Origin: Echinometra lucunter
Taxonomy: Eukaryota > Echinodermata > Echinoidea > Camarodonta > Echinometridae
Length of the DNA stretch: 64,000 nucleotides
Assembly: GCA_029962745.1 (NCBI GenBank)
Contig: CM057154.1
Span: 19,472,857-19,536,856, forward strand
Reading direction: 5' to 3'
Shown here: positions 37,401 to 48,660 of the stretch, piece by piece
Numbering within the stretch: position 1 is the first letter of the stretch
How the letters are laid out: every line of letters starts with the position of its first letter
The notes under the pieces: generated by a model
What the model saw: only the letters and a program-made list of their open reading frames with translations
Told to the model about the DNA's origin: nothing
Databases searched by the model: none
Program-made: the position numbers and the translations under genes

Positions 37401-37894
37401 AAGAATGTATACCATGCATGGGCATGCATGATGCATAAAAGTGACAAAACCCCGGGACAAAATTCAAAATTTTATACCGATCTTCTGTTTAAAAAATCAT
37501 AATAACTTTTCAGTCTTGTCATGCTGACAATGCAAACCAAGGTCTCCAAAATATAATACAGAATAGGTCCCTTTTGAGCAGAAAAAATGAAATGCAATGT
37601 CATGAATCTATAATTTTTATTAATGCCGGGGCATATCGGGGCATATTGAAGCAAATCGAGCTAACCCGGGTAGCGAACAGGTGTGTGTCAAATGATTCCA
37701 AGCCTAAAATGACACTTAATGGACAAACAAATCTTTTTTTAAAAACCTTGCTTAAACCTATGTATTTGAACAGAGGGGGTTCTTCAGGCGTTTTGCCTAG
37801 TCAGTCACGACTTGTTTTCCTTATCTCGTAGCCAATGGCAACCTACACATTAGTAGTCAATAACAGTAAAGGCCTAAGTGTCCCAACCCTTTTT

Positions 37895-37964
37895 CCCCTC
37901 ATCTCTCTCTCTCTCTCTATCTATCTCTCTCTCTCACTCTCTCTCTTTCTCTCTCTTTCTCTCA

Positions 37965-38030
<66 letters not shown>

Positions 38031-38032
38031 GT
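37895..38032. repeat. (TC)n microsatellite
   Basis: Long, almost pure CT dinucleotide run. Confidence 0.97.
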
Positions 38033-38198
38033 ATTTGAGTTCCTTGCAGTATCCTACTTATCCTATTTACCCTATATTCAAGAAGCGAAAATGATGTAAG
38101 TCCAAATTAAGATATCTCATCAACTTAATGTCTTATTTACCTTCTTGTACTGCTCCTCCTTCTCCTTTTTTTTTCTTCTTCTCCTTCTTCCTCGATCT

Positions 38199-38698
38199 NN
38201 NNNNNNNNNNNNNNNNNNNNNNNNNNNNNNNNNNNNNNNNNNNNNNNNNNNNNNNNNNNNNNNNNNNNNNNNNNNNNNNNNNNNNNNNNNNNNNNNNNNN
38301 NNNNNNNNNNNNNNNNNNNNNNNNNNNNNNNNNNNNNNNNNNNNNNNNNNNNNNNNNNNNNNNNNNNNNNNNNNNNNNNNNNNNNNNNNNNNNNNNNNNN
38401 NNNNNNNNNNNNNNNNNNNNNNNNNNNNNNNNNNNNNNNNNNNNNNNNNNNNNNNNNNNNNNNNNNNNNNNNNNNNNNNNNNNNNNNNNNNNNNNNNNNN
38501 NNNNNNNNNNNNNNNNNNNNNNNNNNNNNNNNNNNNNNNNNNNNNNNNNNNNNNNNNNNNNNNNNNNNNNNNNNNNNNNNNNNNNNNNNNNNNNNNNNNN
38601 NNNNNNNNNNNNNNNNNNNNNNNNNNNNNNNNNNNNNNNNNNNNNNNNNNNNNNNNNNNNNNNNNNNNNNNNNNNNNNNNNNNNNNNNNNNNNNNNNN
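38199..38698. other. Assembly gap of 500 N
   Basis: Exactly 500 N, a standard placeholder length. The 55 bp before the gap (38142-38198) recur almost unchanged right after it (38701-38755), so the true gap size is unknown and may be negative. Confidence 0.98.
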
Positions 38699-38880
38699 AT
38701 CTTCTTGTACTGCTCCTCCTCCTTTTTTCTTCTTCTCCTTCTTCCTCGATCTGCTCCCCCCCCCTCCTCGCTCCTCGTTCTGCTTCTCCTTTTCCTTCTT
38801 CAGTCTCCCCTGGGCCTTATTTCTTCTCCTATCCTCCCCCGTATTTGATCTTCTCATGTCTTCTTTCTTTCTTTTTTTTT

Positions 38881-38934
<54 letters not shown>

Positions 38935-39020
38935 TTCCTTTTTTCTTCTTCTTCTTCCTCTTCTTTTTCTCCTCCTCCTCCTCCTCCTCCTCCTCCTCCT
39001 CCGATCCTCTTCAGCTTCTT
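38699..39020. repeat. CT-rich low-complexity tract with (TTTC)n and (CTC)n
   Basis: (TTTC)n at about 38863-38932 and (CTC)n at about 38970-39002. The long frames reported across the N gap are not genes. Confidence 0.95.
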
Positions 39021-39570
39021 TTATTTTATTTTTTTTCGATTTCAAATACCTGCATGTATCACTAAGGAAAACATTTAGGATCACATAAGAAAAATGTCTT
39101 CCTTAAAATATTATTGGGAAATCTCTCTCGGCCCTCAAAGCCTGAAAAGGAGGACCATTGCCATTCTCTAATTTCATTCTTTTTCTTTTAAAATTCTGCT
39201 CTTTTCTCTTCAACGAGGGGGGGGGGGGTGTAGATTCAAAAGATGTTATGCCGCAATGTTTAATTTGGTAGGCCTTATTATTTTTGTAACTATATTCTCC
39301 TATCTTGCCACTCAGTTGTTTTAGATAAGTTTCCCCCTGCCTAATCTATTTCTCTTTTTTTTCAATTCCATAATCAAATATTATTACAAAAATGTACATT
39401 TTGTGATTTCATTTAGGTCCTTAATTCAAGTTTAGGTCTGTAAAAGTTGTTCGTGATGCTGGGGGTTAAAAAGAGAGTTAGTGTAGGGTGATGAGATTTG
39501 CCGATTTTTTGTTTTGTATAGCACGACAGTTCTTTTTTAATGTACAATAAAAGAGCAACGTAAACACAAC

Positions 39571-40331
39571 AAAATAAGTAACTCCCTCCTAATTCAAAAT
39601 AGCATAACTTTTTGATGAAGAATTTTTGAGCAAAATAATTTGGCTGATGTTCCTACACTTATTGCCTAACCTCTGTGTGAAAATGAGATTGATCCGTTAA
39701 GTCATGCATGAGCGAGCATAACACTAAAGGCAAAAATGTAACTTTTCAAAAATCACAAGAGTCATTTGGGGGGGGGGGTGAAACAAGCTCTTTCTGGTGT
39801 TCGTTAAGTGCTGTTGATGTTTATTATGTTGTGTCATGATTGTGTGAGCACATTTTTAACGATGAAGAAGAAATGCTAAAAATTTATATGTTTAATGCCG
39901 GAAAAACAATAATCGGGTATATGTGCTGACTCATGCTGGTTGATGCCAATTATTCTTTCCATAAACTGAATGGATTTTGTAGCTTTAGAAGGGCTGAACA
40001 TCACTTTAAAAAAAAAAAAAAAAAAAATGTGTTCACCCAACTCTGATAAACATGAAAAGCGTCAGGGATAGGCGTGAAAGGGTCAAGCATTGGAATACAC
40101 CAGAATCGCCACAGTTTTGTTTCACAGACCCCTAAAATGACTCTTGTGACTTTTGAAAAGTTACATTTCTGCCTTTAATGTCTGCTCACTCATGCATGAC
40201 TTGACAAACCAATCTCATTTTCAGACAGAAGTTAGTCAATAATTGTAGAAACACTCCTGCCAAATAATTTCGCTCAAAACTTTTTCGTTAAAAAGTTATA
40301 CTATTTTGCACTAGAGGGGAATTACTTTTTT
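39571..40331. mobile_element. Long inverted-repeat (foldback-type) element
   Basis: Arms of about 200 bp (39571-39770 and 40131-40331) are reverse complements at roughly 80-85% by eye, sharing 'aagtcatgcatgag', 'gaaaatgagattg' and 'aaatgtaacttttcaaaa'. A 360-bp middle separates them. No terminal duplication could be fixed. Confidence 0.8.
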
Positions 40332-40371
40332 TGTTGTGATTAGATATAATGCCTTGCTCAAGGGCTAATGA

Positions 40372-40462
40372 GTGCCGTGCCAGGGATCGAACCCCCCCCC
40401 CCCCCCCCCCCCCAGTTCTCGCGTCTCTATTCAAGCGCCTTAAACCACTCGACAACGGCACC
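40372..40462 (-). repeat. tRNA-like sequence interrupted by a G/C homopolymer
   Basis: The minus strand has GTGCCGT and ACGGCAC ends (perfect 7-bp stem), an A-box-like GTCGAGTGGTTTAAGGC and a B-box GGTTCGATCCC. A run of about 22 G (minus strand) sits where a variable arm would be, ruling out a working tRNA. Related to 10448-10521. 'cttgctcaagggc' beside both suggests a SINE. Confidence 0.65.
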
Positions 40463-40724
40463 TCCATCCACTCTTGACTCTGGTTAAAAACAAATTTGAG
40501 CACGCCCTCGTTGTGAATACACGTGTCAATGTAATTTAAGAAAATTCTAATTTGGTTTGGTCGACTGGTTGGTTGGTTGGCTGGTTTGTATGTTTTTGAA
40601 TTTGTGTTTGTTTTGTTTTTGTTTTTTATTTTTGTTTTAGTCTTTCATTATCATAATTAAATCTCATTAGCAATCTTTATCACATACATGACTACCTCTG
40701 TATCAATGCTCAATTATAATCATG

Positions 40725-41293
40725 ATTGATGAAGTATCATCTGCATAATCATGATTATCATCACATCATCTTAACCATCACCACAGTCATCATCATCACC
40801 ACTATCATTATCATCACCATCAAGGTCATCATCACCATGATCATCACCATCACCATCACTGTCATCACCATGATCATCACCATCACTGTCATCAGATTCA
40901 GAATCAGTCATTTATCAGATACTGCCATCATCATAATCACTATCAACACTATCCCCATAAAAGTCATCGTCATCATCACCATAATCATCATCACCATCAT
41001 TATCACTGTCATCATTATAGTCATCATCACATTCACTGTCATCATTATCAGTAATCATTGCCATCATCATCACAATCACCACAATCACTGTCACTACCAT
41101 CATTAATATCATCACCGTCGTCATGATCATCATCGTCATCATCACTGTTATCATTATTAGTCATTGCTATCATCATCATCATCATCACAATCATAATCAT
41201 CACTATCACCACAATCACCATCACTACCATCATTAACATCATCATCATTACCATCATCACCACCACCACCACCACCATCACCACCCCCACAAA
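40725..41293. repeat. ATC microsatellite field
   Basis: (ATC)n with CAC and GTC variants on the plus strand. Poly-Ile and poly-Met/Asp frames are artefacts. A short (ATC)n recurs at 41478-41507. Confidence 0.95.
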
Positions 41294-44200
41294 CACAAGA
41301 GGGATCCACCCTTTTAGAAGTCAAGGAGACTAGACAGGGATGTTCATTTTTATCATTTTAATTACGAAGTTGTCATTGCTTTTTTTTTTCTCATCTCAGC
41401 ACCTGCGATTTTTATCATCACCAGGAACACGAGTTTTAAAATCTACAATTTTTATATCATATAATGTCTTTATACATGATCATGATCATCATCATCATCA
41501 TCATCAAACATCTTGCATCTCTTCTGGTGTAGTAGTCATTTCATAGTCAATTTTCAAACCAAATTAATAATAGTTATGTTGAGGTTACACTATATAGAGA
41601 AGCACATTACAAAGTGTAAGTGATACATGTTGTCTTATAAAATCTGGAGAAGAAAAAAAAAAAGGTGAAATTGTTTTTTCACAATCAAAAGATGTATGCA
41701 AAGAGGACGATCGGGAAGGAGGAAAAACATACAGGGAGATAGGTTTCTGTATTCCTTGTGCACGTAGTTACAATTATTAATATACAACAAACCAAAAACA
41801 CTACAGAGGAAGTGTATGACACCGACAGTAAAAGTTAATACACATTATGAATTGTATCCGACTTTTAAAAAAAAAAATGCTTAAATATAGAACGTGACCA
41901 TTTATGAAGTGAGAGTTGATTCAATTGTAATTCCTAATCCAAAAACTAAAGGTACCATGTAGCTTCAAATACAGAGCGGAGAAGGCAGGTGGAATAGACT
42001 ATGAAAAGCAAACTGTGGATGGTGACCATATCACTGATTTTTTTTTTTTTTTTTTACAGTTTCTTAAATTGATAATGGAGTTGTTTGTACTAGGTCAGAG
42101 TTACTTTCTTTTTGTAGATGAACATTCAAATTTTCACAAGTTTATATAATCGGGTACTTTGAAATCTTTCCCCGTTTTAATCATTGTTTTCTTAATCATG
42201 TTGAGCTAGATTAATTGGCATTTCAACAACATTCTCAAAAGTGTTGAATGGTATTTTTAAACAGCATTTCAACTTTGCTTAGCCTCCAATCATCCGGATA
42301 CAGCTCAGTCATCAGAGGTATGGCATCCAACTAACAAATCTCACCGCACTGGATAGTATTGAAAATTTCCACTTGAAGTGTTCATGTGATATGTGTTCAA
42401 AATCAGTAAATGCTCCTTTCAGGATGATAACCCAATTTTTTGGTGTGTTCAAAAAGAATGACGTAAGCAAAGACTACAGTATGCTGACAGTGACTACTGA
42501 AAGAAATATTACCCCACTGGATAATAATGTTCTTCTGTATAGAATTTCCCTTTAATCTACACAGAACCATGGGTACATCCATCTTATTTTCCCTGCCTGT
42601 TATTGAGACGAAGGAAGAGGTAAACAGCTAGGCATATTGTCTATAATGCAACGTCTTTGTCGTAAATAACTCAAAATACATACATCATGTACATTTCACA
42701 GAATTAAATAATAGGAGATATATCAGAAATATAATATCCATACATAAACAGAAAAATAAAACTCTCAATTTCTCTCAATTAATGCACAAATACACAAATA
42801 TTTCAACAGAACATCACAATGTTGTATTCAACCGTAGGCATGAATAATCAATATATTTGATTAATATTGTGAAGCCCCCTAAGAGGCAAAGTCCCTTCAA
42901 AATAGTCAGAATATAAGACATAAAGAGACAGGTAATGTAAAGGAAGGAACTCCCGATTTCCATTTTCAGTATTGCCAGTGATTTCTCACATTTTCACTTA
43001 GTAATATCTGGCAGTTCTGTCATTAAATGATATTTCAATTCATTATGAAAATATATGCGACAAACATATTATATGAAATTAAAGAAGTTACACCGCACAG
43101 GTATAACTTTGACATAGAGCACACAACGAAATCAAGTTGGTTGATAACAAGAGCCTATTATGGTAAAAAATTATATCAAAATTATAAATACTGATAACAA
43201 AAAAAAAACAGATAGGTACAAGAGTATACACTTAAAAAGGACATTTGTACAATTTAAAACTCCTGATTTCATTAATTTTAGTTATTATTTTTTAAAACTC
43301 ATTCCCTCCAAAATTCATGGCATATATGTATCAGAGTTGTGTGTGATGTTTTATCTTATGTCAGCAAAGTGTATTCCCATCCATACCAAAAAATAAGAAT
43401 AAAAAACAAACAAAAGAAGTCAAGAAAAGAAAAAGAAATGGTGAATGGGTTCTTAAATGACTGATACATATCTGCACATTGAAAACTGCAACTGGATGAT
43501 AGAATTTATTCACTTTCTGTTCTACAAAGATATAATATTGATGTGGTTTATTTTTGGTATTTTTTCAGAATTTTCATAAAAGGTTTTAAAACGACTTTTA
43601 AAGTTCATCATGATTTATAAAAATGTAATGTAGTTAAAACAGAATTGCCTACAGGTATACTGTTTGATACAATATATAGTCTAATGACCTAATATTACCA
43701 CCAAAAAAAAATAAATAAATGATCTGACTAGAATTTCAGTATGCCCACTTTGTAGTGGCCACGCATGATCTAATGATCAAGTGTCTGTAAAAAAAAAAAA
43801 AAAAAAAAAAGTTTAAAAGAATAGTAGACATTATTACTGCCTCTGATGAGTAGTGTACTAATTGGATTTCAGTATCATAATCTGACATTACAATGTTGAT
43901 TCATTCTTTCTTTTTTTTCACCACCCTTTCCATCTGACTCAAGGATAAATAAAATAATCTTCAAAAATCCAATGTCACAAATTAAAGGACTGATAAAAAG
44001 AGTAAAAAGGCTACAGTATGACCATATCATAATACAGCATTTCGTATTGCTTTCTTCATAATTACATTAGCATTGGTGCTAATCAAGCATCTTTAAAAAG
44101 TGGGCAAAGGATTCTTTTTCTTTTCTTAAGGTAAAAAACATACCGTAACTTTTTTAAAAGTTATGTATTGACATTTTCATTCAAATTCATTGTAGGGTAA

Positions 44201-47162
44201 TTTTAAAATCAGCAAAAAAAAAAAAAAAATTCCTGGACAAAACATTATTCATGATATTTTGATCATGTAAGTCCACATAAAGAGGAATTAAGATTCCAAT
44301 TATAAAAATCAACCAAAACAGGAGAAAATTCCATGAATTTTGCTTTAAAAATTCAGCTAACGACCACAGTACATTGAAGGTTAATGATTTGTGGATTAAT
44401 ACACAATGATTACAAACATACTTTGAAAATATCTTTCTAAAGTATAATATATACTTTGATTGTGAAAAAAATAATATACTGATATATCGATTGGAATGGA
44501 GTTTTGGACTGTATCACACAACAAACAGAAGAAGAATAAGAAAACATCCGACAGCATGACCGTAATAACTGCTTGCATTTTTGCAAGGAGAGATACACGT
44601 AAATGTAGTCAAACCCGATATTCTTTAGCCCACTTATTTAGTGAGTACCAAATGTCGAATTAACCATTCTCTGCAGAGTAAAGAGACTCTTTCATGTCAC
44701 TGGTTTGTTCATTTTGTAACGAATGTAGACGATGAGAAATCTCATGAAAGAGAAAATGAGAAATCTATTTCACGATGACATGATTTACATCTTCCACCTG
44801 AATGCAGGACAATGGTCATTTAAGGCCAGTTTTCACAGGCAGGTGAACAATTCGCGAAGGATGTGTATGTTGAAAACATGGCAAAGTTGTACATTCTTGT
44901 TTTTTGGCTCCAAAAGTTTGCCAAACTTACGCGGAGGTTCAGAAGCATAGCCAAATGTTCACAAGATGCTGGAAATGTTCGGAAAAGATTTCAAACCTTT
45001 TTGAAACTCGCATCGAACTGAAGTGAACAACTGACGATCTTCCGAACCCTGTGCCTGTTTGGCAAGATTTTGGAACCTAAAATACAAATGATGTACTTTA
45101 CCATTTTTCTTCAACATTTGCAATTTGCATCCTTCACGAATCATTCGAGTGCCCATGAAAACCACCCGCAAGAGATGATATTCGAAGTTTCAGAGATCAG
45201 TGGACTGATTAACCTTTTTGTGAAATTTGAACAAGGCCTAAAGTTTGTCAAATTTCAGAAGTACAATCAATAGATTTGTAAGCCCAGAAATAAATTCACA
45301 AAGCTCTAGGAGAATTACCACACCAAATAATTTAGTTAGCCATACACAATATCAACTCAATATGACAACTGAGAAAATGAAAATATTGACAAAATATTTT
45401 TAAAAAACAACACGTTGTTGTGTTGAACACATAAAATATTTCATGTAACATGACCACTGAAATAATAGTGATACAATACAATTAAATATTTAATACTCCA
45501 AATGATAAAATATCTTTCTGCCAGGCCAGCTGGCAAAACTTTCAACAACAAAAAAAAAGAGAAAAAAGAAAGGAATGAATGAGTCAATATACCTTTCACT
45601 TGATGAGAATAATTTTTAAACTTAAAAGAGGAAATGATATAATGTAGATTTCACAAACATAGAACAACATGAGAAATGTTTCAAATATTCAAATGATGCT
45701 ATTGATATTCCATGTACATAAAGACACTTTTCTCGTTAAGAAAATTTCATAAGTCCACTTTTTTTATACAACAGATATGCAATGTTGATAAACAGATTCT
45801 TCAAAATATAACAGTCACATGAAATTACGGAGATGGGAAACTAGCAGAACATTGGTATAATCCTATGTTACGAATGAGCAGGAGAGATATATTGTATGTG
45901 GACTACGTTAAGTCATCATTTCTGGAAATATCCGTGAGATCTGATTAAACTCAAGAGCACTTTCAAAGAGGAGCTCGAGTACTGGGGGAGGTGAAAAGTA
46001 ATGCAGTCAGTTTCATTATTTTCATGTCAGTTTTGAAGAATATCATAACAGAAATATTCCTTCAAAAGGAGCAGTCAAAGTCGCAATATGGTAGGTTTCT
46101 ACTGCCTTATGTACACCTCAGGGAAAAATATGAATGAATATATTTTTTCTCAGCAATATGATGCGGCCATAAGAACTATCACATATCCTAATAACTTTCA
46201 CATCTAATTTTACTCCAGCAGTAGGAAATGTGGGGAGCTGTGAAACCCGTCATCTACATGTATTTGCCTGTAGAGGTGTCCAAGGAGTGGAGAATTTGCA
46301 CCATAATGTGCGGAATAACAAATGAATCCAGCGACAAATCCAGCAACAAATCCAGCGACAAATTCAGCAACAAGGTAATGATAATAATGCAAGCACTTTG
46401 GCCTGTTGTTTCTGGTAAAGTTCTGTATGAAAAACTGCTATCATTATCATTCTTGTAGATTCCCTTTCCTTCAAAAATCCTGAAGGACAAAAAGAGGGTG
46501 ATCTTGGAATGTGCACAAGTGTTTTCTTCCTTTATTTTAAATACTTTTGTTATTTTAATACCTTTGCATCCATGTTGGCAGTTGTAAAACTGTAATGAAT
46601 GATAGAGAAAATACTCTAATTTTTCCCACTACTGAAGAGATCTTGATAGGTATTGTTGTTATACCAGCAGACATTGCCAAATTGAACAAAACCATTATCC
46701 TCTTTGACGATTAAGAATGACAGAAGAAACATTGTTCAGAGAGGTCTGTTCAAAAGCAGCACTGTCGATACACCTTATGACAAAACTCAGAACAGACTGG
46801 TAAAAAAAACATAATAAGATTAGCAAATACCAGAATTTTGAGGCAAGATCTGCTTATTAAATGCGTCATTCCTTACCAAACTTCGCTGGCTGTGAATGTT
46901 CAACTCTTGCCATCTACAGAGATGGCTATGACACCTGATACAGCCAAGCATGACGGATGGTAAGGACAAGCGACACATATCCAAGGTTAGACTAGTCCTG
47001 CTATGTATGGGAAGGGGGAGCCGGGGAGCAGGATGGGTGGGTGGGGGGGGGGGGGATTTTGTCTGAAAGATACATCCCCCAGGAAAATACGGCAACCGTA
47101 CCTTACATGTGATCAACCCAGTCATTATTATATATTTTTTACCTAAATATCTTTCTAGGCTT
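41294..47162. other. Intergenic, no gene seen
   Basis: AT-rich DNA with A/T homopolymers (for example 42040-42056, 43792-43810, 44214-44230). A 12-bp repeat (AATCCAGCGACA/AATCCAGCAACA, four units) lies at 46323-46372 and a G run at 47040-47055. No exon was recognised. Confidence 0.45.
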
Positions 47163-47170
47163 GTTCACAT

Positions 47171-47357
47171 CAGGGAAAGAAATACACGGGGGCTCGGGGC
47201 GAATTCGCCCCCGAAACGCCAAAAAGAGCCCTGGAAAACTAAAAAAGAGCCCCTGAAATTCTCATTGGGTCCAATGTAAACTGTAATAAAATGTAGAAAA
47301 TTCGGGCGGGTGGGCTGAAAAGTAGCCCCGGAAAAAAAGTAATTAATTTTCTCCCTG
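47171..47357. mobile_element. hAT-type MITE with 8-bp target duplication
   Basis: 187 bp. The ends CAGGGAAAGAAAT and ATTTTCTCCCTG are inverted, flanked by an exact GTTCACAT duplication (47163-47170, 47358-47365). CAGGG termini and 8-bp duplications are typical of hAT elements. A perfect 16-bp palindrome GGGGCGAATTCGCCCC lies at 47197-47212. Confidence 0.9.
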
Positions 47358-47365
47358 GTTCACAT

Positions 47366-48235
47366 ATGATGTGATAAACTGCTGTACTCAAAAAAAAAAA
47401 AAAAGGGGGGGGGGGGGGTGGGGCACATTGGGCTTTATATTTACATGTCTGAAATAAGTGTTCATGCATTGCACCTCTGCTGCAGGCAACTCCCTTTTCA
47501 CCCTCATTGGCTATTCATTTGGTACACATGAAACAATGTCACATCTCCTTTGCATGCCCTTTTCCCAGCAGTAAACTGCAGCATAAGTGAACAAGCCTTA
47601 AGTGTCTATTTTACATAAAGTGTAAAGGAAGCATTGAGTGTCACCAGATGGGATTGTATGGTCTCTTTATAGAATCATGGCCTTGAACAAGGGATTCCAC
47701 TGCGAATCCTTTAGTGGTTTTGAGAAAGGCATTTTCCTTTTAAGCTCCCCACGTTTCAGAAACCCCTCATTGGTAAACTCTCCTCTGATAGAGGCTTTTA
47801 AAGATATCTGGATAGGATTCGAGAGTTCTTTGAAGGGCACATTACTTGGGGTATTTTCGCAAGCCTCCATTCTGAATAAACCCTCATTTAACCTGATGAA
47901 AACAATTCCAAAAATAATTCATTCTAGAGTCTGTGGACAACATGTGCATAACTAAAATTAAAGCGTATTCAGCGGGTTGATGATCCTCTATGAATACGAT
48001 GATCACTACGTTGATAATGCTTCATAATGAAGTTGAAATGGTGCAAAAATGTTCTCTCAGGCTTCTTGGGTGCAGAATAACCAACGTGACAAGCTTTCTT
48101 CTACAGCTCTGTTTTCCCCTAATGGCTGTATGATGAAAGCAGATGTTCCATGCTTGCACATGGTGTAAAATTGATACAATAGATTGTAGGGTACAGTAAG
48201 TAGGTGGTTTATCTCTTAAGAATTATTTCAATGGA
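47366..48235. other. Intergenic region downstream of KSR, unassigned frames
   Basis: Both strands carry open frames of 67-105 codons at 47638-47955, which may be chance. A poly-A/poly-G run is at 47390-47418. No domain or splice context recognised. Confidence 0.35.
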
Positions 48236-48241
48236 TTTATT
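48236..48241 (-). promoter_or_regulatory. Candidate KSR polyadenylation signal
   Basis: The minus strand reads AATAAA here, 264 bases past the KSR stop. Position and sequence fit a poly(A) signal, but the hexamer is common in AT-rich DNA and no transcript end can be seen. Confidence 0.3.
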
Positions 48242-48504
48242 ATATACTCTCCTGCTGATCTTCCAAGATTCTCAGGGTCTCCCTGTAACACGACTGTTCT
48301 GCTCCTCCCTGATAAAACGGGTGCTGAGGTGGACTCCGGAACATCTAATGAATCCACCACATCATCCACTGGTCCGTGTATCTTCAGTAGTCCTGCAGGT
48401 GGTGCTTCACAATTGTCTCTGCAACAAATTAAGTCTTGCAGTTGCAGCAAAGGTCAGTTTGTCCAGGGTTTCTGCCAGGGGGGTTTGTGGCGATCCTCCA
48501 TTCA

Positions 48505-48660
48505 TCATAAGACGGATTCAGCGGAGCGGGACAGGTGGAGAGGGTGGGAGGGGCTCCGGTGTAGCCCTTTCTTCTTTGGTAGTCTCAGGATGGTTTTATT
48601 GATGTGCTTGAAGATGGGGCGGCTCTCGGGAGAGTAGGACCAACACATCATCAGGATCTC
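48505..48660 (-). CDS. KSR: KSR terminal coding exon
   Basis: The acceptor is gtccacag at 48661. The exon encodes [20 protein letters not shown], a basic [18 protein letters not shown] tail and SRSAESVL, then TGA at 48507-48505. The CW...ERP/SRP motif is the last helix of the kinase fold. A short basic tail ending near Ser-Ala-Glu resembles the C-terminus of vertebrate KSR. Confidence 0.93.
   Translation of the reverse strand, partial: EILMMCWSYSPESRPIFKHINKTILRLPKKKGLHRSPSHPLHLSRSAESVL

Noticed and set aside
38120..39084. Frames of 245-316 codons across the gap
   Set aside because: They are mostly N, and the rest is CT-rich low-complexity DNA.
40726..41296. Ile/Thr- and Met/Asp-rich frames
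   Set aside because: Translations of the ATC field.
48204..48637. Plus-strand frames of 102-132 codons
   Set aside because: They overlap the KSR terminal exon and 3' UTR in antisense and have no recognisable domain or splice context.
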